From NCBI GenBank assembly GCA_016712105.1, contig JADJRU010000051.1:327025-391024 (forward strand): 64,000 bases of DNA, read 5' to 3'. Positions 44,108-53,217 of the stretch are shown piece by piece. The notes beneath the pieces were generated by a model. It saw only the letters and a program-made list of their open reading frames with translations. It was not told the DNA's origin and searched no databases. Each line of letters opens with the position of its first letter. Positions within the stretch are counted from its first letter, which is position 1. Source of the DNA: Ahniella sp. Its GTDB lineage: Bacteria; Pseudomonadota; Gammaproteobacteria; Xanthomonadales; Ahniellaceae. A program made the position numbers and the translations under genes.

Positions 44108-44647
44108 ATGCGCAGTCTGCTGGTGACAACGGTGTTGGGACTCGGCATGGTGGTCAGCGGCGCCGTCGCTGCGCATGAAGTCGATGAGGAAGACGATCGA
44201 CTGCTGCAAGTTCAGGTTGCGCAGCAGTGCCACCTCGATGTCGATATCCGGACGGACGGGAGTGAAGCTTGCTGGACGATGGTGTGCGACGCCGAACCGG
44301 CTCGTCGGCTAGGCTGCGACTTGAGTGCCTTGCACCAGATTTACGACGTGCAGTTGGCGCCGGACGGACAACACCTTGTAGTCATGTCGGTCGGCGAGGG
44401 ACATCCGATGCTTGAGGTGGTGACAGCCGAGCCTCTATTCGACCGAGGTGACTATCGTGCCCAGTGCACACTGAATCCCTATCCCGGGACCTTCGGGATC
44501 GTGACCTGGCAGGACAACGGTTTGTTGGTGGTCAGCGATGTCGATCTGGCCATTGAGCCATCCGAACTTCGGGCCGCGAGCGCGGGTGAAAAGGATCACC
44601 GGTATCTGCTGGACCCCAAAACTTGTGCGTTGACTCCCGACCCATGA
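44108..44647 (+). CDS. Secreted protein, function unknown
   Basis: This 179-residue protein starts at the ATG at 44,108, with GGGAGG 6 bases upstream. A signal peptide (RSLLVTTVLGLGMVVSGAVAAHE) precedes an acidic mature part with Cys pairs (QQCHLD, EACWTMVCDAE, GCDLS) and a beta-type region (YDVQLAPDGQHLVVMSVGEG) resembling one WD40/propeller blade. The end is KTCALTPDP. No family was assigned. It is convergent with the next gene, with a hairpin between them. Confidence 0.7.
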   Translation: MRSLLVTTVLGLGMVVSGAVAAHEVDEEDDRLLQVQVAQQCHLDVDIRTDGSEACWTMVCDAEPARRLGCDLSALHQIYDVQLAPDGQHLVVMSVGEGHPMLEVVTAEPLFDRGDYRAQCTLNPYPGTFGIVTWQDNGLLVVSDVDLAIEPSELRAASAGEKDHRYLLDPKTCALTPDP

Positions 44648-44697
44648 GCGGAATGTTTTGGACGGCGGATGGGGTGGATCGAACCAGTTCGCGGTCA

Positions 44698-44732
44698 GTC
44701 CCCGATCCAACCCTGTCGGTCGGATCGGGGAC
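44698..44732. terminator. Hairpin between convergent genes
   Basis: GTCCCCGATCC and GGATCGGGGAC form an 11-bp perfect stem with a 13-base loop between two converging stop codons. It has no T run, so the terminator role is inferred from position. Confidence 0.5.
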
Positions 44733-44737
44733 CGCAA

Positions 44738-45298
44738 TCATTTCGCGCCGGAGAAACCAGTCGCGCTGCCCACACATTTCACCGGAACCGTTGTCGTCAA
44801 ACTGGTCCCCGATGTCGGATTGATGATCGTCAGGCTGAGGCTGCCCAGGCCCTGTTTGATCGCGCACGTCAGTGCAATCAGTCGATCGTTTTCCGCGGCG
44901 TCGGAATCGGTGCGATGGACGCGCAACGGACCCGAGATTGCCCAGGAATAGCTCAGTTCGGGCGTGCTCATCGGGTACCCCTCGCATTTCATGACTTCAC
45001 CGATCGTTCGACACTGGATGTAGGGAACGATGGGCTCGGCGTTGTAGCCGCAGGTGCTGGCATAACCATGCGTGTTGATGTCGCCGTCATGGCCTTCAAT
45101 GATGATGTCTTCATCGCCACAGTTGGCGAGTGAGTAGATCAACTCGATCTCACACAACGAAGACATCCCCGGGTCGGTCCCGCAGATCGGCGGATCGCTG
45201 GGCGGAATGGTGGGAACTGCATGGGCTGCTGATACGCAGCACATGGCCAGCGGCAACAGCAAGGTGGGCCAAGGCGATACGGGGATCTTGCGAGTCAT
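44738..45298 (-). CDS. Secreted Cys-containing protein, function unknown
   Basis: This 186-residue protein has a signal peptide (SPWPTLLLPLAMCCVSAAHA). The mature protein has at least seven Cys (PPICGTD, SSLCEIE, LANCGDE, ASTCGYN, YIQCRTI, MKCEGY, LTCAIK) and an immunoglobulin-like pattern (ELSYSWAISGPLRV, LTCAIKQGLGSLSLTI). It is probably a beta-sandwich stabilised by disulfides in the periplasm or outside. It lies 61 bases downstream of the kinase gene of ECF module 1, same strand. Confidence 0.7.
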   Translation of the reverse strand: MTRKIPVSPWPTLLLPLAMCCVSAAHAVPTIPPSDPPICGTDPGMSSLCEIELIYSLANCGDEDIIIEGHDGDINTHGYASTCGYNAEPIVPYIQCRTIGEVMKCEGYPMSTPELSYSWAISGPLRVHRTDSDAAENDRLIALTCAIKQGLGSLSLTIINPTSGTSLTTTVPVKCVGSATGFSGAK

Positions 45299-45359
45299 GA
45301 TGATGGTCCTTGAAGAACTTCTGAGTGGCTAACCGGGTCAAACCGGTCGAGGCGAATAT

Positions 45360-47873
45360 TCATGTGCGGGAAGCATGGGGACAAAGCAGCCCCTGCGCCG
45401 CCCGGCAGACGGCGTCGTCCTTCGCGGGGCGCTTGCAGGCAGCCTCTGCGGAATAGTGTTCTTCGGGGTCACTGGCGCACTCGTGTGCCCAGTAGCTGTA
45501 GTTCAGCCATTGCTGGTGGTCACTGAGCGTGCTGCTGTTCAGCCGAACGAGGCCGGCCTGTTCGTGCACCATGCCGATCAAAACACGTAATGCTTCGTCG
45601 TTTTGTCCCGCGCGGGCCAGCCATTTGCTGTACTCGACACTGGCGAAATCCTTGAACGACTGTAGCTCGCGGGTGCTGCTCAGTCGGATCATGTTGTCGA
45701 ACCGAGTTCGGACCTCGTTGGGTCTGAGATCCGCAGCACCCATGGCCGAGACCAGATTCATTTCAGCGCGCAAGGTCATCCTGTTTCCAGGGCCAAACGT
45801 CGCCTTGAATGCTTGCCACGAGCGTTCGAGGTGCGGCACCGCCTCGGCATAACGCTTTTCATACATGTATCCGGCGCCGACCATGGCTTCAGCGCGGCCT
45901 ACCAGCGCGGACTCGCTGCCAAATCTAGGCGCCAGGACGGAGACTATTTCCGGGCCTTCGGAGAGCAAGCGCTTGCGATCTCCGGACGCGGACATGGCTT
46001 CGAGGCGGGCCAGCTTGAGCCGGGCAAAGTTGGGATGGTCCTCTGCGAGAAACCGCTGCGCTTCCTGTTCCGCGGCAGACAGGTCGTCCAGAGCAGTGGC
46101 CAATTGACCCTTGTTCGCGAGGGCGTGGCTCTTCTGCTGGTGGGCATAGACCCACATGGGATCGGTGGGTGACAAAGCCTTCGTGACCGTTTCGAAGTGT
46201 TGTACGGCTTGCGGGTACTGCTTTCGTCGGATCGTGATGCGGCCGAGCACCAGGGTTCGAAGGACCCGGTCGTCAGCATCGAGTTGCCGTTCGGAGCCGC
46301 AGGTATCGAGCTCGCGTTCTGCCGCCTCAAGATCACCCTGTTCGGCGCGCACCCGAGCCGTCAGTAGACAGATCCGCGGCCGCGGGTCGCTGCTGTCTTC
46401 TGACATCGCCTGCAGGGTTCGGTCAGCATCCTGGATCAAGCCCATCGACAGTTGCACTTCCAGCAGCACGATGGCCAGATCCTGGAATTGTGCTGCGCCG
46501 TTTTTTGCCAGGGGTTGCAGTGCCGTAGTCGACTGATCGAGGATTTGGCGAGCACTGACTTCGCCGCCGGCCAGCCCGCCTGGATCTGCGCCGAGAAAGG
46601 CGTCTTTCATCACGTTCAGCGCCAGGCTGGCTCGATCACGCTCTGCCCGGATCACCCGGTTCTGTCCTATCGTAATCATCAACGCCGCCAGGATGGCCAG
46701 CAGGCTGACGCCGGCCATCGCGGTAGCCAGCCGATGGCGCGCCACAAACTTGCGGGCTCTGTAAAGCCTGCCACTGCCGGACACGCTGACCGGCTCATCG
46801 GTGAGAAAGCGGGCAAGGTCCGCATCGAACTGTTCAACACTGGCATATCGCAACACACGTTCTTTGCGCAGCGCTTTCTGCACGATCTGATCGAGGTCGT
46901 ACGGAATGACTCCGTCGAGCCCTTGTTCGCGTCGACGAGTGCGCATGGATGCAGGCGGCACATCGAGCACCAGGCGTTCATACTCGCCCGGAGTGCTGTC
47001 GCCGGCGTCGAACATGGCAACGCCTGCGATCAATTCATAGAGCAGAACGCCCAGCGCATAGACGTCGGTCGTGACATCGCAGGCTTCGCCGCGGATCTGT
47101 TCCGGTGCGGCACTCAAGGGTGTGAACAGGCGCTCCCGCGTTCTCGTTCGGGCCATTTCGAGGCCTTCATCGAGCAGCTTGGCGATGCCAAAGTCGAGCA
47201 GCTTGACGCCGCCGTCGTCCCGCACGAGAACATTGGCGGCCTTGATGTCGCGGTGGATGATCAGCTGGCCATGCGCGTGTCCGACTGCTGCGAGGAGTTG
47301 GCGGAACAGCGCGACTTTGGCTTTGATGTCGAGTCCACGCAGTCTCGCGAAGTCCAGGATCGGCTTGCCATCGACCAGTTCCATGGTCACGAAGGCGGTG
47401 CCGTCTGCGTCCGTGTCGGCGTCGAGGAAGTGGGCGATCCCGGGGTGATTCAGGCGCGCGAGGATCTTGCGTTCGGCGTGAAATCGCTCAAGTACGTTCG
47501 GCGCACAGAACTCAGGTCGGATGACCTTTACGGCGACCCATTGTGCAATGTCGTCGACGCGGCGTGCGCGGTAGACCTGGCCCATGCCGCCAGCACCAAT
47601 GGGCTCGAACAGTTCGTATCGACCCATTCGACGTCCCGGCGCCAGCGGCTCCGCAGGTGCTTCGGCCAGCAGTTTCCAGGGGCCTTGAGTGCGGAGACGG
47701 GATTCCGGGCCGTAACCGAGCAGTTCGATGACGTCTGCGGCGAGTGTCGTGTTGTCGGCGGCACGGGCACGGACAAACGCCAGCCTTTGGTCTTCAGGCA
47801 AGTCGAGCGCCGCGTCGAACAGTTCGCGCAGTTGCGCGTGCGGATCACTCGACATGCTTGATGTGGGCTTCAT
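45360..47873 (-). CDS. Membrane Ser/Thr protein kinase with C-terminal TPR region (ECF module 1)
   Basis: This protein of about 837 residues carries a Pkn2/PknB-type kinase domain (about 75-350): IGAGGMGQVYRA (glycine loop), AVKVIRP (Lys), IIHRDIKAANVLV (HRD), LLDFGIAKLL (DFG) and APEQIRGEACDVTTDVYALG. One membrane helix follows (MAGVSLLAILAALMITIG), then about 400 residues of TPR-like helices outside. The gene overlaps the ECF sigma gene upstream, so both are made together. By comparison with known ECF43/PknT pairs it may phosphorylate that sigma factor. Start at 47,873 is tentative; an ATG at 47,855 is also possible. Confidence 0.88.
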   Translation of the reverse strand: MKPTSSMSSDPHAQLRELFDAALDLPEDQRLAFVRARAADNTTLAADVIELLGYGPESRLRTQGPWKLLAEAPAEPLAPGRRMGRYELFEPIGAGGMGQVYRARRVDDIAQWVAVKVIRPEFCAPNVLERFHAERKILARLNHPGIAHFLDADTDADGTAFVTMELVDGKPILDFARLRGLDIKAKVALFRQLLAAVGHAHGQLIIHRDIKAANVLVRDDGGVKLLDFGIAKLLDEGLEMARTRTRERLFTPLSAAPEQIRGEACDVTTDVYALGVLLYELIAGVAMFDAGDSTPGEYERLVLDVPPASMRTRRREQGLDGVIPYDLDQIVQKALRKERVLRYASVEQFDADLARFLTDEPVSVSGSGRLYRARKFVARHRLATAMAGVSLLAILAALMITIGQNRVIRAERDRASLALNVMKDAFLGADPGGLAGGEVSARQILDQSTTALQPLAKNGAAQFQDLAIVLLEVQLSMGLIQDADRTLQAMSEDSSDPRPRICLLTARVRAEQGDLEAAERELDTCGSERQLDADDRVLRTLVLGRITIRRKQYPQAVQHFETVTKALSPTDPMWVYAHQQKSHALANKGQLATALDDLSAAEQEAQRFLAEDHPNFARLKLARLEAMSASGDRKRLLSEGPEIVSVLAPRFGSESALVGRAEAMVGAGYMYEKRYAEAVPHLERSWQAFKATFGPGNRMTLRAEMNLVSAMGAADLRPNEVRTRFDNMIRLSSTRELQSFKDFASVEYSKWLARAGQNDEALRVLIGMVHEQAGLVRLNSSTLSDHQQWLNYSYWAHECASDPEEHYSAEAACKRPAKDDAVCRAAQGLLCPHASRT

Positions 47874-48438
47874 CGAGTTCGCGGGCGAGCCAATGTCGGG
47901 CGAAACGCCAATGGCGGCCGACTGTGGCAATCGATGACCCGCAGGCCGCCGCGATCTGGTCGGCGTTCATCGGCGTGAACAGTTTCATGTCGACCACTTT
48001 GGCGCAGTCGGGATCGATCTTGCCGAGGCGTTCGAGTGCCGCGTCGAGCGCAACCCAGTCCAGCGCGTGATCGGCAGACCCGATGATTTCGTGCTCGGCC
48101 GCTTCGCTGACTTCGACCATGATCTTGCCGCCGGCGCGTTTGTCGGCGTAGCGCTCGCGAAGGTAATCGATCACCACGCGGCGAACGACGGTGGCGGCAA
48201 TCGCGAAATAATGTTCGCGGTTTTGCCAGGCCACATCGTTCTGCTCGCTCAGCTTGATGTAAGCCTCCTGGGCGAGGTCGGTTGCGCTGAGCGTCAAGCC
48301 GCGATCATGTTTGCGCAGATGCGACTGGGCCGCCTGGCGCAGGATCGGATAGATGGCCCGTGCCAATTCGGACTCCGCCTGACGGTCACCATCGCGCCAG
48401 CGGACAAGTAGTGCAGTGATCGAGGCAGACTCTTGCAT
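47845..48438 (-). CDS. ECF sigma factor, ECF43-like (module 1)
   Basis: This 197-residue protein starts MQESASITALLVRWRDGD. Region 2 reads TLSATDLAQEAYIKL and REHYFAIAATVVRRVVIDYLR; region 4 is a helix-turn-helix around FTPMNADQIAAACGSSIATVGRHW. The pattern (A-T-x-L-x-x-E-A) is that of the ECF subfamily linked to Ser/Thr kinases, where a Thr in region 2 is the phosphorylation site needed for activity (shown for Vibrio EcfP/PknT). Thr53 is the equivalent candidate here. No anti-sigma gene is adjacent, which also fits kinase control. Confidence 0.88.
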   Translation of the reverse strand: MQESASITALLVRWRDGDRQAESELARAIYPILRQAAQSHLRKHDRGLTLSATDLAQEAYIKLSEQNDVAWQNREHYFAIAATVVRRVVIDYLRERYADKRAGGKIMVEVSEAAEHEIIGSADHALDWVALDAALERLGKIDPDCAKVVDMKLFTPMNADQIAAACGSSIATVGRHWRFARHWLARELDEAHIKHVE

Positions 48439-49026
48439 TGATGAAACCCGTTGGTCCGGACCAGGCCGCGCGAGCGGTCGTGTGACGCCAACAGTCATCC
48501 GTGCCTGTTGATGGCCTGCCCGGGTCGAATGCTCGCCGGTTCCCGATGCGGGCGCCCGACCAGCGAAGTGAGGGATCCGCAAGGCGTTCACGGGCTTGCC
48601 CATTCGGGCAGGGGCCGGTCGAGACAGGCGGAGCCAAACGATTTTCGGAACAAGCAAGGCATAATGTTACAGGGATTTGCAAAGTTTGTGGTATGTGGCG
48701 CCAACCGGCGTTTCATGATTGCCGGACATTCTGTTCCACACGGATTGTGGCGGGTTGACCGATCAAGTTTTTTTGCGGGGCATTACCGATGACCGACGCG
48801 ACCGGAGTTTTGCTCATGTCAAAATCAGTGAACAGACTGTCCGGTTGCCTGAAGACACCAGTGGGGAAATCAATCCGGCAGTGCCTTGCCGATAGGCAAT
48901 AGGCGCCTGACCAAGCCTTGTCTTGAGTCGATCGTGATCGAGTTTTTCACGTGTTGTCGTGTAACGGACTGAGGCTTGCGCGGGTCAACCTGCACAGGCT
49001 GGCCACTGCCCAGTCGGAATTTATTC
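48439..49026. other. Non-coding stretch before the interrupted secreted protein
   Basis: No convincing gene was found on either strand. CATAAT near 48,660 could be a -10 element. TTGCC-GATA-GGCAA near 48,893 is a small hairpin without T run. The region probably holds the promoters of the ECF sigma gene (leftward) and of the gene at 49,027 (rightward). Confidence 0.4.
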
Positions 49027-49497
49027 ATGTTGATGTTGATTGCCCCGCCGAAATCGGTGGTTCCATGTTTCGCGCTTTTGCTCCCATGGGTTCTTGCAGT
49101 TTTTCTGACGAGGAGCGCAGGCGCTGGCGCCGTCACCGTCGATGCGTTCTTCTCGGAGAACACCCAATATCAGTTCGATGGATTGCCGAACGCGGGGAAC
49201 CGCATCCTGGCTTCCGAGGAGGTTCGCCTCGCGGATGGTTTTGACCAAAGCCTGTATCTGCGGTTCAGCGACTCTGCCGGTACTGTGGCGGGTCTGTGGC
49301 GCGTGAAGGGCGTTCAATCTTCCGCTGTTGCGCTGCTGAATGCGAGCGGCCCATCCGGGCCCGGTCGGCTCGGCTTGCCCGATGTGTTCTACCCGATAGC
49401 GACGTCGCCGTTCCGATCGTTTGAACAAGGCAACCGGGGCAATATCGTGTTCCTTGGCAAGGCGGCCGATCCGGCACTCGGCGCCAGTTTCGCGCCG
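49027..49497 (+). CDS. Secreted protein, 3' end lost in an abnormal G/C stretch
   Basis: The start reads MLMLIAPPKSVVPCFALLLP, a signal peptide (cleavage near TRSAGAGA). The mature N-terminus is VTVDAFFSENTQYQFDGLPN and later FDQSLYLRFSDSAGTVAGLW, a beta-rich text. After ALGASFAPP the sequence turns into pure G/C for about 230 bases, so the rest of the protein is unknown. No family was recognised. It is convergent with the P-loop gene on the other side of the stretch. Confidence 0.6.
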
Positions 49498-49728
49498 CCC
49501 CCGGCCCGGGCGCAACCCCCCGGGGGGCCCCCGGGGGCGGCCGCCGGGGGGGCCGCGGCCCCCCGGGGCCCGGGCCCGGGCGGCGGGCGCCCGGGCGGGG
49601 CGGGCCCCCCCCGGGGGGGGCCGCCCGGCGGCGCGGGCGGCCCCCCCCCGCCGGGCGGCCCGCCCCCCCCCCCGGGCCCCCCACCCCCCCCCCCCGGGAA
49701 CCAAGCCCGGCCCGGGCCAACCCCCGGA
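49498..49728. other. About 230 bases of almost pure G and C runs
   Basis: From roughly 49,498 the text is nearly all short runs of G and C (for example GGGGGGCCCCCGGGGGCGGCC) with almost no A or T. Flanking DNA is normal coding sequence with clear codon structure on both sides. Both genes that enter the stretch lose recognisable protein text at its borders. This is most simply an assembly or base-calling artefact. Confidence 0.85.
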
Positions 49729-49734
49729 TAACGC

Positions 49735-50187
49735 TCCCAGCACGATCTGAAGGTCGGTGTAGTTGGCGCCGAAGCGGCTGCAGAAGTGTTGGATCGCGGG
49801 CGAACTGGCGGGAATGGCGCGGCGTGCCAGCGCGCGTTCGATCTTGATTCCGGGGGCGTCCAGATCGACGACGTGCAAGGCCAGCAGAGGCGCCATCAAT
49901 CGATGGAGCCACAGTGGCCAGTGACTCGCGATCAGCGCGGGTCGCCGGTTCGTGAACACCTGCCAGAGCCGGCCCGCGTCGCGCCAGTCGTAGAGTTCCT
50001 CCAGTACCTGTACGTCCGACCGGCGAGACGTGAATTGACTGTGGCGTTCGAGCAGGAAACGAATCGCCGTACTTTTGCCGGCACCGCTTCGGCCACAGAA
50101 CACGACGCCACGACGCTTCGTGAACACCAGGCTCATGAGGTCTAGTGCGTCATCGAACGCTTCGGACGGCGGTACGTGGATACTCAT
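49735..50187 (-). CDS. HprK-like P-loop protein, C-terminus lost in the G/C stretch
   Basis: The start MSIHVPPSEAFDDALDLMS overlaps the stop of the upstream gene (ATGA). A Walker A motif, VVFCGRSGAGKSTAIRFL (about residues 28-45), matches HPr-kinase-like/coenzyme-PQQ-SelB-type small P-loop proteins. A conserved region HVVDLDAPGIKIERALARRA follows, and the text decays after LQIVLGALSG. About 150 residues are readable. Predicted ATP- or GTP-dependent kinase-like function; target unknown. It is co-transcribed with the membrane protein gene at 50,184. Confidence 0.65.
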
Positions 50188-51281
50188 TCCCGACGGTAGA
50201 ACTCGCGCCAGTCGATGCCGGCGACCTTGCCTTTCAACTCCTGATCGACAAACAGCGGGTGCAGCAGTTGCACTTCCCAATCGAGGCCGATGCCGTGGCT
50301 GGGGCTGGTTTGGACCGGTGGGTACAGCACATCGAACATCGGCGTGAAATCAATGTGCCCGTCTAGATATCCCTCGATCGGCGCATGTGCCGGAACAAAC
50401 GGCAAGAATTGTTCGAACAGCAGGACGCCGCGACTGGGCGTACTGAACGACACCGTGCGCTCCTTCGTGCCCGAGCCCCGTTTGTACTGGCCTTTTTCGA
50501 TGTTGACGGCGACCACCCGAATGGTGACTTTCTCCAGCGGCACGCGCGCCCTGCCTTCCATGACGTCGCGCACCGACACCACGAGGCCTCGGTACGGTGT
50601 CCATTCGGCTTCGCGCATGCGGATGCTCATGTATCGTCGCAACTGCGAGCGGACAATCAGCCAGACCGTGAGGCCCAGACCACCACTGCCGAACATGGAT
50701 TTCATGATCGGGGATTCAGAGCCGTCGGACCCTCGGTGGTCATAAAAGAACGTGGCCGATTCCGGCACAAATTCGTCATGCACACCGATGGCAGCGTTGA
50801 TCAATGCGATGAACCCGCCGACGATCATCAGCGCCAGCACGATGACCTTGTTTTTCGGTGGGATCGCCGACAGGTTGGCCATGAAGCTGAAGCTGTCGCG
50901 GGGTTCGATCAGTTCGGAGGCTGGTTTGGCATGGGCGTCTTCACGTTCGGGCGCCGGTTGCAGGATTTCCGCCTCGTAGGAGGAGTCGAAGATGATGCCG
51001 TCGTCGATCTCCAGTCGTGCCAACAACTTGAGCGTGATGTCCTTGCCTTGGTAGCTGTACCAGTGTTCGGGCTGATCCGGCCAGTCCAGACGCAGTTCCG
51101 TAGTGAGGACCGTGACCGGCAGGTTCAGCAAGTCGGTTGATTCGTGAACGCCACGCGAATCGTGCACGTTGACATGGCGCATCAGCCGCACCTGGCCCTT
51201 ATGGCCCATGGCGGCGGCAGGAATGCCGCTCAGGACCAATTGCCTGTGTCCTGTCAGACCGGTTTCGATTCTTGCCAGCAT
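50184..51281 (-). CDS. Membrane protein with two hydrophobic segments, function unknown
   Basis: This 365-residue protein has a soluble N-terminal part (about 1-140, beta-rich: TVLTTELRLDWPDQPEHWYSY). Membrane segments lie near residues 146-168 (VIVLALMIVGGFIALINAAIG) and 200-218 (GGLGLTVWLIVRSQL), and a beta-rich C-terminal half includes HGIGLDWEVQLLHP. The last motif loosely resembles arrestin-like folds, but this is only an impression. It is the first gene of a two-gene unit with the HprK-like P-loop protein. Its start lies 58 bases from the divergent gltX. Confidence 0.65.
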   Translation of the reverse strand: MLARIETGLTGHRQLVLSGIPAAAMGHKGQVRLMRHVNVHDSRGVHESTDLLNLPVTVLTTELRLDWPDQPEHWYSYQGKDITLKLLARLEIDDGIIFDSSYEAEILQPAPEREDAHAKPASELIEPRDSFSFMANLSAIPPKNKVIVLALMIVGGFIALINAAIGVHDEFVPESATFFYDHRGSDGSESPIMKSMFGSGGLGLTVWLIVRSQLRRYMSIRMREAEWTPYRGLVVSVRDVMEGRARVPLEKVTIRVVAVNIEKGQYKRGSGTKERTVSFSTPSRGVLLFEQFLPFVPAHAPIEGYLDGHIDFTPMFDVLYPPVQTSPSHGIGLDWEVQLLHPLFVDQELKGKVAGIDWREFYRRE

Positions 51282-51338
51282 CGTCTTTCCTCCCTCGCTG
51301 GTAGCATAAACGTCTGACTACCCATTTTGCGAACGTCC

Positions 51339-52736
51339 ATGAGCTACCGCACCCGTTTTGCCCCTTCGCCCACCGGTTTCCTGCATATCGGCGGCGCCCG
51401 CACGGCGCTTTTTGGTTACCTGGAGGCGCGTCGCCAGAACGGCGTGTTTGTCCTTCGGATCGAAGACACCGACCAGGAGCGCTCGACCGACGCGTCTCTG
51501 CAGGCGATTCTCGACGGCATGGCGTGGCTCGGACTGACTCATGACGAAGGTCCGTTCTATCAGACCAAACGACTTGACCGGTATCGCGAAGTGGCCGAAC
51601 AATTGCTGGCCTCGGGCAAGGCCTATCGCTGCTGGTGCAGCAAGGAACGGCTGGAGCAAATGCGCAACGACCTGGAAGCCGCTGGCGAAAAGCCCCGGTA
51701 CGACGGCCGTTGCCGCGAGCGAACGGATGCCGAGCCCGGTGTCACTTCGGTGATCCGCTTCCGGAATCCCCAGAGCGGCAGTGTGGTGTTCGACGACAAG
51801 GTGCGTGGGCGCATCGAGATCCAGAACAGCGAACTCGACGACCTGATCATCTGGCGGTCGGACCAATTCCCCACCTACAACTTCGCCGTGGTCGTCGACG
51901 ACATCGACATGGCCATCACCGAAGTCATCCGCGGCGAAGATCACATCAACAACACACCGCGGCAGATCAACATCTATCAGGCGCTGGGTCGAACGCCACC
52001 GAGCTTTGGTCATCTGCCAATGATCCACGGGCCGGACGGCGCCAAACTCAGCAAACGTCATGGCGCGGTCAGCGTCATGCAGTATCGCGATGACGGCTAT
52101 CTGCCGGATGCAGTGATCAACTACATCGCCCGGCTTGGCTGGTCGCATGGTGATCAAGAAGTGTTTTCGCGTGCCGAGCTGATCGAGAAGTTCCGGATTG
52201 AAGACGTCAATCGCGCCGCATCGCGCTTCGATTTCGACAAGCTCGCGTGGCTGAATCAGCATTACCTGAAGAGCGAAGATCCGAAGCTCGTTGCCGGGCA
52301 TTTGTTGTGGCATCTGGAGCAGAAGGGTTATGACCTGGCGCGGGGACCGAAGCCGGAGGACGTGGTGGTGGCACTCCGCGAACGTGTCAAGACGCTCAAG
52401 GAAATGGCGGAACGTGCTGCCTGCTGGTACGTCGAGGCGATCGAGTTCGATGCCGAAGCCAAGGCGAAACACCTGACCGCTGCGGCCCGTGCTGGCCTTG
52501 AAGCGGTTCGGGCGCAACTTGCGGCGATTACGGCATCCGATTGGTCACCCGCGGCGGTGGATGGCGCACTTCGTGCCGCAGCCGAATCACTCGGTCTGGG
52601 GCTTGGCAAGGTGGCGCCGGCGGTTCGCGTGGCCGTGACCGGCACGCAGGTGTCGCCGTCGATCGATCACACGGTATTTCTGTGCGGGCAGCCGCTGGCG
52701 CTCACGCGGATCGATGCCGCCATCGGGATGTGCTGA
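51339..52736 (+). CDS. gltX: Glutamyl-tRNA synthetase
   Basis: This 465-residue class I synthetase has HIGH as FLHIGGARTALF (about residues 12-23) and KMSKS as GAKLSKRHGAVS. The intervening text (RIEDTDQERS, CWCSKERLEQM, RGEDHINNTPRQ) is typical of discriminating GltX enzymes. It charges tRNA-Glu with glutamate in the cytosol. The ATG at 51,339 is preferred over a TTG four codons upstream. zur follows after one base. Confidence 0.97.
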   Translation: MSYRTRFAPSPTGFLHIGGARTALFGYLEARRQNGVFVLRIEDTDQERSTDASLQAILDGMAWLGLTHDEGPFYQTKRLDRYREVAEQLLASGKAYRCWCSKERLEQMRNDLEAAGEKPRYDGRCRERTDAEPGVTSVIRFRNPQSGSVVFDDKVRGRIEIQNSELDDLIIWRSDQFPTYNFAVVVDDIDMAITEVIRGEDHINNTPRQINIYQALGRTPPSFGHLPMIHGPDGAKLSKRHGAVSVMQYRDDGYLPDAVINYIARLGWSHGDQEVFSRAELIEKFRIEDVNRAASRFDFDKLAWLNQHYLKSEDPKLVAGHLLWHLEQKGYDLARGPKPEDVVVALRERVKTLKEMAERAACWYVEAIEFDAEAKAKHLTAAARAGLEAVRAQLAAITASDWSPAAVDGALRAAAESLGLGLGKVAPAVRVAVTGTQVSPSIDHTVFLCGQPLALTRIDAAIGMC

Positions 52737-52737
52737 G

Positions 52738-53217
52738 ATGCCGAAGTTCGGCGAGCCTCGATTGGGCGAGCACCGGCACGGTACGCCGGCGCAGGTGATC
52801 GCCGAGATCGAGCGCGCTTGTGTGGATCTCGGCATCCGGTTCACGGATTTGCGTCGTCGTGTGTTCGAGTTGATCGTCTGGGCCGACCGGCCGATGAAGG
52901 CCTACGAGTTGCTGGATCTGTTGAAGAGCGAACGGGAAGGCGCCGCTCCGCCCACCGTATACCGGGCGCTCGACTTCCTGCTCGAGAATCACTTCATCCA
53001 CAAGCTTGAATCGATCAACGCGTTTGTCGGCTGCCACCATCCGGTGGAAGCGCATACCGTGCCGTTCTTCATCTGCGACACCTGTGGTCGGGCGCCCGAG
53101 TTCTGCGATAGCGCGGTGGCCCGGTATTTGAATGATCATGCCGAGCAATTGGGATTTACCCCGCATGCCCAAAGTCTGGAGGTTCATGGTGTCTGCAAGG
53201 CTTGTCGGGATGCGTAA
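52738..53217 (+). CDS. zur: Fur-family zinc uptake regulator Zur
   Basis: This protein of about 159 residues has an N-terminal winged helix (IRFTDLRRRVFELIVWADRPMK, PPTVYRALDFLLENHFIHKL). The dimerisation domain has His-rich metal sites (VGCHHPVEAHTVPFFICDTCG) and structural Cys pairs (CDTCG, CKAC). FKLESINAFVGCHH is the pattern of Zur rather than Fur. It should repress zinc uptake genes when zinc is sufficient. It starts one base after gltX and so is probably transcribed with it. No zinc uptake genes are in the window. Confidence 0.9.
   Translation: MPKFGEPRLGEHRHGTPAQVIAEIERACVDLGIRFTDLRRRVFELIVWADRPMKAYELLDLLKSEREGAAPPTVYRALDFLLENHFIHKLESINAFVGCHHPVEAHTVPFFICDTCGRAPEFCDSAVARYLNDHAEQLGFTPHAQSLEVHGVCKACRDA

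Noticed and set aside
46452..47861. Long open frame antisense to the module 1 kinase
   Set aside because: No family motifs, overlaps a well-supported kinase, and has the composition of a shadow frame. Similar shadows at 5,820-7,103, 8,734-10,068 and 20,440-21,480 were also dropped.
49498..49728. Pro/Gly-rich coding region on both strands
   Set aside because: Any frame in pure G/C yields Pro/Gly/Ala/Arg text; codon structure stops abruptly at the borders, so it is treated as artefact.
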